DNA from: Glandiceps talaboti
Lineage: Eukaryota > Hemichordata > Enteropneusta > Spengelidae
Direction: 5' to 3'
NCBI RefSeq assembly: GCF_964340395.1
Contig: NC_135551.1
Location: forward strand, 30,191,455 to 30,255,454
DNA: 64,000 nt
Part shown: one piece after another, positions 13,388 through 27,134 of the stretch
How positions within the stretch are numbered: the first letter of the stretch is position 1
Layout of the letters: each line of letters opens with the position of its first letter
Made by a program: the position numbers and the translations under genes
Notes under the pieces: generated by a model
The model's input: only the letters and a program-made list of their open reading frames with translations
The model's database searches: none
Told to the model about the DNA's origin: nothing

Positions 13388-15221
13388 GTTTGCATGGCGA
13401 TCTGTGGCTTGAAGTGAGTTATACTATAATGTCAATATCTGAATGCATCCAAAAGTTACACCATTGAATTTGATAGTTACCCCGTAAATGTATGTGTTAT
13501 TTGTAATGATTGAATATCTTTTAGTAAGTGGAATAGCGCAAGTCTTTCTTCTTATCATACAACAATAACTCAGAGAGTTTCCTTTTCACAAACGAAAATG
13601 AATTATTCGCGTCATAACATTTGACCTGCCTGCTATGAGTTCAACTATACAAAGATGTTTTGTATCATGTCGTACCAGACACAGTAGTAATGATATAGTG
13701 TATAATGTGGGTGGATGAAAAATTATGGACATACACTACATTATCATACTAGGCACGGTAGTTATAATATAGTATCAAATGTGGCTGTATGGAAACTAGG
13801 AACGCTCAGTATACCTATAAGCCAATATTCAAGTTAGGAATTACTTAATTACATCATCGGAACACCCATTCCTCAATCAAGCTAGGAGTTAATATTCACA
13901 ACGACACCATGCTGTGCCGATTGTGATTCTAATCCATACAACTACCGTTTACACACAAAATATTTCTGTGATCACGATGACCGTATTTGTAGTCAAGATG
14001 TATTTCATGGAACTTTGTTTAGAATGGTACAGATATCTGACAAATATTATCAATACATTATTACATCATACCAATAGGAATTTGATGGCATGAACCACGT
14101 CATAGTGAACAATGAATATAACCAATAGTTAGACATTCCTTTCAAATGTATTTACATTAAATGATGTCTCTGAGCTATATTCAATTGACTAGAGTTGTAC
14201 GTTACGTCGACTAAATTTGATCAATTACCCTGGCTTCAAAACAAAGGCTCCCATAAGCCAAACTAACAAATGCCGGTCATGAAGTCAAAATGAGAAAAAA
14301 GATTATTTGAAAAACCTAGTCACTGTGTGGCATAGTTTAGTTAAATGATGCCAATTAAGATACATTAAGAACTATTATAAAGAGCCGTACATGCACGTTT
14401 TTATAAAATTACCCTTGAAGAATTATAGTAAATGTGCACTAAATGGTCTGTGATAGTACATCAATTATCTGGAACCCATTATGATAGGTTTTTAACAAAA
14501 CCATAAAATTAATTGAGCGACACTACGAAGCACGGCTTCCGTTTTCGAGTTAGGCGATGTTTAATAACATTTTAGAGACCGCGTAGTCAGGGGCATTTCT
14601 AAAATGATTGCTCGAGTGGATGTATTTGATGTCTGCACCTCTTTCAGATTGCAAAGTATCTATTCTTATCTCGATCTAGTTGAATTGTTCAGAACGCATA
14701 TCATTAATTGAAATCTTAATTGAAGACATTGGTTTACCCATGTTACAATTTGTATGTTATTGCAAACTGCTAATAGCATACGACTCAGTAATGTTCAAAA
14801 AATGTCAGGTTTTCGAGAAATTGTGACGATGTTTAAAGGCCTTATTCAAAAGAGTTGAATAGGTCATTGTCATGTTATTGACATTGATGTTGTATAGGGT
14901 TGGATATTGCAATTATTATCAGTTTTTCCCTTCGATTTCGAATTCAAATACAGTATAATGGTAAACATTTATTCACATCATTATCAAACTTATTCAAGCG
15001 TATACAGGCCACATCTTGAAGTTGGTTAGTGACGTAGTTAATCAATACAGACGTTTATTTTTGTGAATTATTGTAAAAATGTATTACCACAGCATACCAA
15101 CAATCGATATTTGTATATTTTGAAAACATCACTCCTGACTATATATGTCATAGTTATTTGTCAATACACCCTTCGATTTACGTAGCACGACATGACTTAA
15201 AAAGCAATAGGTCTTTAGGGA
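13387..15221. other. non-genic DNA with a 74-bp tandem duplication
   Basis: Two diverged copies of a segment with the core GTAATGATATAGTG / GTTATAATATAGTA start near 13682 and 13756 (74 bp apart). Each is followed by an AATGTGG and then GGATG/TGTATG pattern. No gene is supportable in the remainder. Confidence 0.5.
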
Positions 15222-16304
15222 GCCTTCAGTAATTACAAGGGGAGGGCCAGGGGAATTAGGGGGTGGATCACTTTTTACAAATCGGTCCTCTGGAGAGGGT
15301 CATATTTGAGAAAATGGGAATTAAAGGAGGGTCACATTTTACTTTTATTCATTGATATCTAAATTTCCATCTTTTTTGTTATTTTGGCCTGATCCCACCG
15401 CTGCCACCGGTTCCAAATCCTACTGTTACCACATTCCATCACTGCCACCATTTTAAAGTTCAGTAAAATTTCCATCAATTCGGCCAGATTTTAATTACGA
15501 TTTGTTTGTGGTCAAATTCCTTGATTTATGAAAATTTATTTGCAATTTTGCCAATCTATTTGGAAGAAATGCGATATAGTCAAACATTGTTCTTCCCTGC
15601 CAATAATTTTTTAAGTTTCTTCATCTTTATTTAGGATCCGTAATAATAAAGCTCCTAAATCGATGCAATTATTTTGTTGTGGTCGCAATGAAAAGATTAG
15701 AAAAATATTGCATGTCTAAGACTGTGTGGATGGTCGATTTGAAAGTTTGATGGGATTATTATGGTAATATCATAACACATCAGTGAAATACAGTGAATTA
15801 ACTGTTAGTTGTGGTGTGAAGAGAGTAGCAGGTAAAGGGAGAACAGTGTGGCAAGGTGTTAGGGATAATGTGTTAGAGCAGAGATGTTGACTTCAGTTCT
15901 GAGGTTGTCAGGTGTGTTCTAATCTATAGTCTTTGGGAGTTGTAGCCTTAAGCTCAGTCAATTATATCCAGAAAAGGCATATATACATAAACTCACTGTG
16001 GTGGTAATAGTGGGAAACAATAAATGCGTTTGAAAACTGTCAATGTGGTGGGATCTCACTACAGAAAAATTCCCCGTCTCTTGTGGGATTTGAACCCAGG
16101 ACTTCCTGACTATTAATCTTGAGCTCTAACAAGTACGCCCAGTTAGGTGGCGTTAAAAATATTTTTCTTTGAAATATATGAACAGGAGGAGGGTCATATT
16201 TTAGAGAAAGGAAATTGAGGGAGGGTCATTTTTAGCACAATGGACTAGACAGACAGGGCTTGATTTCCCACGACTCTCTCCCCTCCCCTGAAATTACTGA
16301 AGAC
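15222..16304. mobile_element. non-autonomous DNA element with TIRs
   Basis: The left terminus GCCTTCAGTAATTACAAGGG (continuing GAGGG, to 15246) matches the reverse complement of the right terminus (16304 to 16281), GTCTTCAGTAATTTCAGGGG (continuing AGGG), with a few mismatches and one gap. Inside each end is a G-rich block containing GAGGGTCATATTT (15297 and 16191), followed by GAGAAA and then GAGGGTCA. These subterminal blocks are direct, not inverted, repeats. There is no transposase ORF, so the element is non-autonomous. No clear target-site duplication was seen. It carries a tRNA-like SINE head, implying nesting. The superfamily is unassigned. Confidence 0.6.
16076..16152 (-). mobile_element. 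tRNA-like SINE head inside the DNA element
   Basis: On the minus strand a RNA-polymerase-III B box, GGTTCAAATCC (16086-16096), sits in a T-arm (TGGG stem, seven-base loop, CCCA stem). About 45-50 bases upstream is a weaker A-box-like segment (CACCTAACTGGGCG). The spacing suits a tRNA-derived SINE promoter. The acceptor stem is not convincingly paired and the body continues past the tRNA part, so this is not a functional tRNA gene. Confidence 0.45.
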
Positions 16305-16803
<499 letters not shown>

Positions 16804-17299
16804 TGGCAGTTACATTCCTTAGATGATAACACTGCTGGACATCTACATCTGTAAGCGTCCATCTCTCCATTTACCGGTAAGTTCATCAAAGAATACTTCT
16901 ATCGGGATATTTTTCAAATTTACCAGCGGGTACTGATCACAAAGATTGTGAAGGCAATTGTGAAGAACCGGTAATTTAGATTACTGCAAGGTTCACTTCA
17001 TTATAGCTTATTGACTGGAAGATAAGGCACGTTGGAAACCGGGCTTCATGTACATGAAGGTTTTTATACACGCATACATGGTTACCTAGGTAACTCTCCT
17101 AGTAGATTACATTAAAGTCCAAGTATATGAAACTGGGCGATACTTTTCATACTGGCTGTTCTTTTTTACGTCTTATTTATGTTGCTGTACTGGAGTATGA
17201 TTGCCTTCTGATGAAACTCATCAACTAGTATTCCAAAATGTTGCAATTTGTTCACCAACAATTCGTCGGGCTCGTACTCGATTCATTGCTATTCACATA
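16804..17299. other. non-genic flank of the 30-bp satellite
   Basis: Single-copy-looking sequence with no gene. The last bases (17290-17299) contain a degenerate TTCACATA, an eroded first satellite unit. Confidence 0.45.
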
Positions 17300-20200
17300 T
17301 ACCAATGTACTGTTCACATACAAACAGTAAACCAATGTACTGTTCACATACAGACAGTAAACCAATGTACTGTTCACATACAGACAGTAAACCAATGTAC
17401 TGTTCACATACAAACAGTAAACCAATGTACTGTTCACATACAGACAGTAAACCAATGTATTGTTCACGTACAGACATCAAACCAATGTACTGTTCACATA
17501 CAGACATTAAACCAATGTACTGTTCACATACAGACAGTAAACCAATGTACTGTTCACATACAGACATTAAACCATTGTACTGTTCACATACAGACAGTAA
17601 ACCAATGTACTGTTCACATACAGACGTTAAACCAATGTACTGTTCACATACAGACATTAAACCAATGTACTGTTCACATACAGACATTAAACCAATGTAC
17701 TGTTCACATACAGACAGTAAACCAATGTACTGTTCACATACAGACAGTAAACCAATGTACTGTTCACATACAGACATTAAACCATTGTACTGTTCACATA
17801 CAGACAGTAAACCAATGCACTGTTCACATACATACATTAAACCATTGTACTGTTCACATACAGACAGTAAACCAATGTACTGTTCACATACAGACATTAA
17901 ACCATTGTACTGTTCACATACAGACATTAAACCAATGTACTGTTCACATACAGACAGTAAACCAATGTACTGTTCACATACAGACAGCAAACCATTGTAC
18001 TGTTCACATACAGACAGTAAACCAATGTACTGTTCACATACAGACATTAAACCAATGAACTGTTCACATACAGACAGTAAACCAATGTACTGTTCACATA
18101 CAGACATTAAACCATTGTACTGTTCACATACAGACATTAAACCATTGTACTGTTCACATACAGACAGTAAGCCAATGTACTGTTCACATACAGACAGTAA
18201 ACCAATGTACTGTTCACAGTAAACCAATGTACTGTTCACATACAGACAGTAAACCAATGTACTGTTCACATACAGACATTAAACCATTGTACTGTTCACA
18301 TACAGACATTAAACCAATGTACTGTTCACATACAGACAGTAAACCAATGTACTGTTCACATACAGACATTAAACCAATGTACTGTTCACATACAGACATT
18401 AGACCAATGTACTGTTCATGTACAGACATTAAACCAATGTACTGTTCACATACAGTCAGTAAACCAATGTACTGTTCATGTACAGACATTAAACCATTGT
18501 ACTGTTCACATACAGACATCAAACCAATGTACTGTTCACATAGAGACAGTAAACCATTGTACTGTTCACATACAGACAGTAAACCAATGTACTGTTCACA
18601 TACAGACATTAAACCAATGTACTGTTCACATACAGACAGTAAACCAATGTACTGTTCACATACAGACATTAAACCATTGTACTGTTCACATACAGACATT
18701 AAACCATTGTACTGTTCACATACAGACATTAAGCCAATGTACTGTTCACATACAGACAGTAAACCAATGTACTGTTCACATACAGACAGTAAACCAATGT
18801 ACTATTCACATACAGACATTAAACCATTGTACTGTTCACATACAGACATTAAACCATTGTACTGTTCACATACAGACAGTAAGCCAATGTACTGTTCACA
18901 TACAGACAGTAAACCAATGTACTGTTCACATACAGACAGTAAACCAATGTACTGTTCACATACAGACATTAAACCAATGTACTGTTCACATACAGACATC
19001 AAACCAATGTACTGTTCACATACAGACAGTAAACCAATGTACTGTTCACATACAGACAGTAAACCAATGTACTGTTCACATACAGACAGTAAACCAATGT
19101 ACTGTTCACATACAGACATTAAACCAATGTACTGTTCACATACAGACATCAAACCAATGTACTGTTCACATACAGACAGTAAACCAATGTACTGTTCACA
19201 TACAGACAGTAAACCAATGTACTGTTCACATACAGACAGTAAACCAATGTACTGTTCACATACAGACATTAAACCAATGTACTGTTCACATACAGACATC
19301 AAACCAATGTACTGTTCACATACAGACAGTAAACCAATGTACTGTTCACATACAGACATTAAACCAATGTACTGTTCACATACAGACATTAAACCAATGT
19401 ACTGTTCACATACAGACAGTAAACCAATGTACTGTTCACATACAGACAGTAAACCAATGTACTGTTCACATACAGACATTAAACCAATGTACTGTTCACA
19501 TACAGACAGTAAACCAATGTATTGTTCACATACAGACATTAAACCAATGCACTGTTCACATACAGACAGTAAACCAATGTACTGTTCACATACAGACAGT
19601 AAACCAATGTACTGTTCACATACAGACATTAAACCAATGTACTGTTCACATACAGACAGTAAACCAATGTACTGTTCACATACAGACATTAAACCAATGT
19701 ACTGTTCACATACAGACAGTAAACCAATGTACTGTTCACATACAGACATTAAACCAATGTACTGTTCACATACAGACAGTAAACCAATGTACTGTTCACA
19801 TACAGACAGTAAACCAATGTACTATTCACATACAGACATTAAACCATTGTACTGTTCACATACAGACATTAAACCATTGTACTGTTCACATACAGACAGT
19901 AAGCCAATGTACTGTTCACATACAGACAGTAAACCAATGTACTGTTCACATACAGACAGTAAACCAATGTACTGTTCACATACAGACATTAAACCAATGT
20001 ACTGTTCACATACAGACATCAAACCAATGTACTGTTCACATACAGACAGTAAACCAATGTACTGTTCACATACAGACAGTAAACCAATGTACTGTTCACA
20101 TACAGACAGTAAACCAATGTACTGTTCACATACAGACATTAAACCAATGTACTGTTCACATACAGACATCAAACCAATGTACTGTTCACATACAGACAGT

Positions 20201-23200
20201 AAACCAATGTACTGTTCACATACAGACATTAAACCAATGTACTGTTCACATACAGACATTAAACCAATGTACTGTTCACATACTGACAGTAAACCAATGT
20301 ACTGTTCACATACAGACAGTAAACCAATGTACTGTTCACATACAGACAGTAAACCAATGTATTGTTCACATTCAGACATTAAACCAATGTACTGTTCACA
20401 TACAGACAGTAAACCAATGTACTGTTCACATACAGACAGTAAACCAATGTACTGTTCACATACAGACATTAAACCAATGTACTGTTCACATACAGACAGT
20501 AAACCAATGTACTGTTCACATACAGACATTAAACCAATGTACTGTTCACATACAGACAGTAAACCAATGTACTGTTCACATACAGACATTAAACCAATGT
20601 ACTGTTCACATACAGACAGTAAACCAATGTACTGTTCACATACAGACAGTAAACCAATGTACTGTTCACATACAGACAGTAAACCAATGTACTGTTCACA
20701 TACAGACAGTAAACCAATGTACTGTTCACATACAGACATCACGCCAATGTACTGTTCACATACAGACATCACGCCAATGTACTGTTCACATACAGACAGT
20801 AAACCAATGTACTGTTCACATACAGACAGTAAACCAATGTACTGTTCACATACAAACAGTAAACCAATGTACTGTTCACATACAGACAGTAAACCAATGT
20901 ACTGTTCACATACAGACAGTAAACCAATGTACTATTCACACACAGACATTAAACCATTGTACTGTTCACATACAGACATTAAACCATTGTACTGTTCACA
21001 TACAGACAGTAAGCCAATGTACTGTTCACATACAGACAGTAAACCAATGTACTGTTCACATACAGACAGTAAACCAATGTACTGTTCACATACAGACATT
21101 AAACCAATGTACTGTTCACATACAGACATCAAACCAATGTACTGTTCACATACAGACAGTAAACCAATGTACTGTTCACATACAGACAGTAAACCAATGT
21201 ACTGTTCACATACAGACAGTAAACCAATGTACTGTTCACATACAGACATTAAACCAATGTACTGTTCACATACAGACATCAAACCAATGTACTGTTCACA
21301 TACAGACAGTAAACCAATGTACTGTTCACATACAGACAGTAAACCAATGTACTATTCACACACAGACATTAAACCATTGTACTGTTCACATACAGACATT
21401 AAACCATTGTACTGTTCACATACAGACAGTAAGCCAATGTACTGTTCACATACAGACAGTAAACCAATGTACTGTTCACATACAGACATTAAACCAATGT
21501 ACTGTTCACATACAGACATCAAACCAATGTACTGTTCACATACAGACAGTAAGCCAATGTACTGTTCACATACAGACAGTAAACCAATGTACTGTTCACA
21601 TACAGACAGTAAACCAATGTACTGTTCACATACAGACATTAAACCAATGTACTGTTCACATACAGACATCAAACCAATGTACTGTTCACATACAGACAGT
21701 AAACCAATGTACTGTTCACATACAGACACTAAACCAATGTACTGTTCACATACAGACAGTAAACCAATGTACTGTTCACATACAGACACTAAACCAATGT
21801 ACTGTTCACATACAGACAGTAAACCAATGTACTGTTCACATACAGACATTAAACCAATGTACTGTTCACATACAGACATCACGCCAATGTACTGTTCACA
21901 TACAGACATCACGCCAATGTACTGTTCACATACAGACAGTAAACCAATGTACTGTTCACATACAGACAGTAAACCAATGTACTGTTCACATACAAACAGT
22001 AAACCAATGTACTGTTCACATACAGACAGTAAACCAATGTACTGTTCACATACAGACAGTAAACCAATGTACTATTCACACACAGACATTAAACCATTGT
22101 ACTGTTCACATACAGACATTAAACCATTGTACTGTTCACATACAGACAGTAAGCCAATGTACTGTTCACATACAGACAGTAAACCAATGTACTGTTCACA
22201 TACAGACAGTAAACCAATGTACTGTTCACATACAGACATTAAACCAATGTACTGTTCACATACAGACATCAAACCAATGTACTGTTCACATACAGACAGT
22301 AAACCAATGTACTGTTCACATACAGACAGTAAACCAATGTACTGTTCACATACAGACAGTAAACCAATGTACTGTTCACATACAGACATTAAACCAATGT
22401 ACTGTTCACATACAGACATCAAACCAATGCACTGTTCACATACAGACAGTAAACCAATGTACTGTTCACATACAGACAGTAAACCAATGTACTATTCACA
22501 CACAGACATTAAACCATTGTACTGTTCACATACAGACATTAAACCATTGTACTGTTCACATACAGACAGTAAACCAATGTACTGTTCACATACAGACATT
22601 AAACCAATGTACTGTTCACATACAGACATTAAACCAATGTACTGTTCACATACAGACATTAAACCAATGTACTGTTCACATACAGACAGTAAACCAATGT
22701 ATTGTTCACATACAGACATTAAACCAATGTACTGTTCACATACAGACAGTAAACCAATGTACTGTTCACATACAGACAGTAAACCAATGTACTGTTCACA
22801 TACAGACATTAAACCAATGTACTGTTCACATACAGACAGTAAACCAATGTACTGTTCACATACAGACATTAAACCAATGTACTGTTCACATACAGACATT
22901 AAACCAATGTACTGTTCACATACAGACAGTAAACCAATGTACTGTTCACATACAGACAGTAAACCAATGTACTGTTCACATACAGACATTAAACCAATGT
23001 ACTGTTCACATACAGACAGTAAACCAATGTATTGTTCACATACAGACATTAAACCAATGTACTGTTCACATACAGACAGTAAACCAATGTACTGTTCACA
23101 TACAGACAGTAAACCAATGTACTGTTCACATACAGACATTAAACCAATGTACTGTTCACATACAGACAGTAAACCAATGTACTGTTCACATACAGACATT

Positions 23201-24293
23201 AAACCAATGTACTGTTCACATACAGACAGTAAACCAATGTACTGTTCACATACAGACATTAAACCAATGTACTGTTCACATACAGACAGTAAACCAATGT
23301 ACTGTTCACATACAGACAGTAAACCAATGTACTGTTCACATACAGACAGTAAACCAATGTACTGTTCACATACAGACAGTAAACCAATGTACTGTTCACA
23401 TACAGACAGTAAGCCAATGTACTGTTCACATACAGACAGTAAACCAATGTACTGTTCACATACAGACAGTAAACCAATGTACTGTTCACATACAGACATT
23501 AAACCAATGTACTGTTCACATACAGACATCACGCCAATGTACTGTTCACATACAGACATCACGCCAATGTACTGTTCACATACAGACAGTAAACCAATGT
23601 ACTGTTCACATACAGACAGTAAACCAATGTACTGTTCACATACAAACAGTAAACCAATGTACTGTTCACATACAGACATCAAGCCATCAAGCCAATGTAC
23701 TGTTCACATACAAACAGTAAACCAATGTACTGTTCACATACAAACAGTAAACCAATGTACTGTTCACATACAGACAGTAAACCAATGTACTGTTCACATA
23801 CAAACAGTAAACCAATGTACTGTTCACATACAGACATCAAGCCAATGTACTGTTCACGTACAAACAGTAAACCAATGTACTGTTCACATACAAACATTAG
23901 ACCAATGTACTGTTCACATACAGACAGTAAACCAATGTACTGTTCACATACAGACATTAAACCAATGTACTGTTCACATACAAACATTAGACCAATGTAC
24001 TGTTCACATACAAACATTAGACCAATGTACTGTTCACATACAAACATTAGACCAATGTACTGTTCACATACAGACAGTAAACCAATGTACTGTTCACATA
24101 CAGACATTAAACCAATGTACTGTTCACATACAGACAGTAAACCAATGTACTGTTCACATACAGACAGTAAACCAATGTACTGTTCAAATACAAACAAACA
24201 GTAAACCAATGTACTGTTCACATACAAACAGTAAACCAATGTACTGTTCACATACAGACATCAAGCCAATGTACTGTTCACATACAACAATGT
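17300..24293. repeat. 30-bp satellite, about 232 copies, with higher-order repeats
   Basis: The unit opens ACCAATGTACTG, continues TTCACATA and closes CAGACAGTAA. The main variants are CAGACATTAA and CAGACATCAA, plus ACCATTG, AAGCC, CAAACAG and ATCACG types. The phase is strict apart from an 8-bp deletion near 18216, a 9-bp duplication of CATCAAGCC near 23682-23695 and a 4-bp insertion near 24193. The rare variant ACTATTCACA recurs at 18801, 19821, 20931, 21351, 22071 and 22491 (34, 37, 14, 24 and 14 units apart). A doublet of ATCACG units recurs at 20731, 21871 and 23521. The array therefore expanded in multi-unit blocks. Four of the six reading frames are open throughout, because the unit is 30 bp and stop-free in them. 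The 2,032-codon + frame (18227-24325) encodes a 10-residue repeat, P-M-Y-C-S-H-T-D-S/I-K. I interpret it as non-coding: many unit variants are non-synonymous and frame-neutral, and neither a signal peptide nor a non-repeat domain is present. Confidence 0.97.
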
Positions 24294-25310
24294 ACATAAT
24301 ATCGTCAACAATTGATATAGAGTAGTTAAGAAAGCTTGAAATGTTTAAATAGAGGTTGGGGTGTATTTTTGTGAAAAATAATCAATGAAAATTGCACAAA
24401 GTTACAGAGCCTTAATTAATGGGGAGTTGCTGTTTGTTACCAAAGGGAGAAATGGTCAGTGATTATGGTACTTCGTGATAGCTTTAAAAAACGCATTTGT
24501 TATGAAGACGTTATACACAGCATAATCAGACACAAACACCTTCAGTATGGGTTTGTTGATTTTTCGAAACGGTTGTCTTTAAACTAATGTACAATTATGA
24601 TATCACTCACAATATAAAGGGTATTTTTCTTTCAATTCAACCAGAAACAAAGTTGAGATGTGCAAATTGAATAGAGGGAAAAGAAAAAGGGCACCTTTTC
24701 TGATAAGTATGTATAAAGGCTTTGCCAAAATGTCATTTACGGTGATTACAGGGAAAACTATAAAATGTATCCGCCACGGTCGCTATTAATGATTTTCTAT
24801 ACTGGTCTGATAACGTAATGACAATCTGACATATTTTGTACAACATGGTGTGATTAATGTGTATGTTATCAGTCTATAAGCGATGCATTTTAAATTTGAT
24901 GTTAGCTGATAAGCGACATATTATCGTCTTCAATGTTGTATTGCAATAAAAGATGATCATAATCATTTTGACGGACCTATAATGATAGTGATTTTAGTTA
25001 AACTCCAGATCTGTTAACCAATGGAGACATTTTGGAAGACGATAATACAAAATAGGATTCATATCAGATGTACAGGGAATTACGTATGGCAATTATTTGA
25101 TATATTTGATGGGCTAGATGATTAATGATGGTGGTAACCAATATTTGAATTTCGTTTTTAGTAACAACTTTTAAGTAATCTAAAATGACGTATAAAATTG
25201 TTAAATAAAGTCAAGGATTCCATGTCTACTTTTTGAGTTCTTTTCTTTTAAGACAATAATGTTTGAATAATTCCATTCACTCGGTGGAGATCAACAAATG
25301 CTAATTTCAT
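24294..25310. other. non-genic right flank of the satellite
   Basis: AT-rich sequence with no supportable exon, RNA gene or array. Confidence 0.45.
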
Positions 25311-25488
25311 AAAACATAAGACAATTCTAATATTTTAACTGCGATCAGCCATTTTCACCACTCTCTGAAACGGTTAGTAACACTGATGTCATCCTAGGCG
25401 TTAGGTTGTGACCCTTTTTGGAGTCATGGCATCGTCTCCAGATGAAGATGCATATGGCTGCCAATCCATATTCTTTGGATTTAGTATA

Positions 25489-25571
<83 letters not shown>

Positions 25572-25623
25572 CCAATCAACAGTGCAATAAAAACGTAAGA
25601 CAATTCTAATATTTTAACTGCGA
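25311..25623. repeat. 34-bp direct repeats flanking a (TA)n segment
   Basis: 25311-25344 and 25590-25623 are identical except for one base (AAAACATAAG versus AAAACGTAAG, then CAATTCTAATATTTTAACTG in both). They bracket about 245 bp that contains the (TA)n microsatellite. This is either a small segmental duplication or an assembly artefact at the dinucleotide run. Confidence 0.85.
25484..25571. repeat. (TA)n microsatellite
   Basis: About 42 TA units with one TATG interruption near 25493. It is self-complementary and prone to cruciform extrusion and length error. Confidence 0.97.
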
Positions 25624-25805
25624 ATATATATATTCATCGAGTTTCATTCTTCTTTTGCCAAGTGGAGTGCTCAATCAGCTTGGAGAGCATTTCATACAGA
25701 AAAAGAATTAAATATTTTATCATAACCGCCGATAAATCAACCACCAGGTGTAAACTGAATGCCGCCAACTAGGGTATTTAAAATTGGTTTTTACCTGTCT
25801 CTATT

Positions 25806-26190
25806 AATGTAAAGGAAATTAAAAGTGCCAAAAACTTGAACAAATCGATCGGAATATATTGGCTGTTTTGAAGCATATGCAAATTCCTTAAATTAGAATG
25901 CAAGCCACACCAATAAATAAATATGCAATGATATATGTTTGATACTGTAAAGTAAATTGAATGAGTTTATGTCAAGTGAACAAATCTATTGAATACTATG
26001 CAAATACCTTAAATTAGAATGCAAGGTGCACCAATTAAATCTAACATAAATGTGCCATGGTATATGTTTTGATACTGTAAAGGAAATTGAACGAGTTTAT
26101 GTGAAATGAACAAATGTATTGAACACATTGCCTGTATATGCATTCCTTAAATTAGAATGCAAGGTACATCAATTAAATCTAGGATAAATT
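25806..26190. repeat. 121-138 bp tandem repeat, three diverged copies
   Basis: TAAATTAGAATGCAAG occurs at 25889, 26010 and 26148. Each copy is preceded by a TGTAAAGGAAATT / GTAAAGTAAATTG segment, a GAACAAATC/GTATTGAA segment and a TATGCAAAT/TATGCATTCC segment, and followed by CACCAAT/CATCAAT. Divergence between copies is considerable, so the duplication is old. Confidence 0.8.
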
Positions 26191-26589
26191 TATCATGACA
26201 TCATTGATGTAGGTGTAAAATAAAAGTATGATAACCTTTTCATGATATATCATCCAATCAATAAATGTCGTTAATTATGCAAATCAATGAAGCGTGTCCT
26301 GATATCATCAATACATCCACTAGGTTAGATGAAATTCTGAATTCTGTAAATATAATGAATTATGCAGATATGTCGTTCAGTATTCAAGCCACGCATTCAA
26401 TCGATATGTTATTAGTATCTTGCTATATGTTTTGTACTCTTAATATAATCAATCATAACGTTTGATGAAAGTCTCATAGCAACCATAGCTGATAATGACC
26501 TAATTGAGATATGCAATTATTTATGCAAACTTTAATTTATCTCTGAGCAATAAAAAGAATACAATTTTGTTTGACATGTTTGTGTGTTT
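26191..26589. other. non-genic DNA, no gene seen
   Basis: A + strand frame of 66 codons (26265-26465) shows no domain. Nothing else was noticed. Confidence 0.45.
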
Positions 26590-26696
26590 TGTGTCTTGTC
26601 TTTTCTCGAGTTTTTAATTTCTTAGGAGCCTGTAAATGGGACATGCTCCCGTTGGTCTTCCATTAAAAATAAGTAACTAAATAAAATAAATAAATT
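26590..26696 (+). mobile_element. retroelement-like 3' end
   Basis: A short hairpin, GGGACATGCTCCC (26639-26651), is followed by TTGGTCTTCCATTAAAAATA and an AATAAA-rich tail. A small hairpin just before an AAT-type tail is a usual design of non-LTR 3' ends. No coding region is left, so this would be a severely truncated copy. The inference rests on architecture only. Confidence 0.3.
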
Positions 26697-26925
26697 GTTG
26701 AGTGAGTAAATTATACAGGTCTACACAACACATTATTATATCATCGATATATGCACAAAGTTAGATAATGTTCTAATCATCCATCCATCTAAGATATATC
26801 AAACCTATATGTAAGTATGATTAATTGGTATCGATGGATTATGTTCGAAAAGCTAATCAGCTGTGTAAATAATAGTACAGAATATGTACATGTATGCTGA
26901 ATGTCATTTTGACTTGAAGTAAAAA

Positions 26926-26971
26926 TGACAGGCAGGCAGGCAGGCAGTCATACATACATACATACATACAT

Positions 26972-27002
<31 letters not shown>

Positions 27003-27097
27003 TACATACATACATACATACATACATACATACATACATACATACAGACAGACAGGCAGACAGGCAGGCAGGCAGGCAGACAGACAGGCAGGCAGGC

Positions 27098-27130
<33 letters not shown>

Positions 27131-27134
27131 GTCA
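26926..27134. repeat. compound microsatellite GGCA/CATA/CA/CAGA/GGCA
   Basis: Successive blocks are (GGCA)n, (CATA)n, (CA)n, (CATA)n and interleaved CAGA/CAGG. Just past the array is a small hairpin, CTCCG-GCCTT-CGGAG (27147-27161). This arrangement is also seen after the arrays at 32460 and 37490. Confidence 0.95.

Noticed and set aside
16076-16152. Functional tRNA gene
   Set aside because: The A box is poor and the acceptor stem is unpaired. It is embedded in a mobile element, so a SINE head is the better reading.
17300-24293. CRISPR-like array
   Set aside because: The units are contiguous tandem copies without unique spacers, in animal-type DNA.
18227-24325. 2,032-codon ORF as a real repeat-protein gene
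   Set aside because: Four of six frames of the satellite are open because the unit is 30 bp. There is no unique N- or C-terminal domain, and units vary non-synonymously. Kept only as a finding to test.
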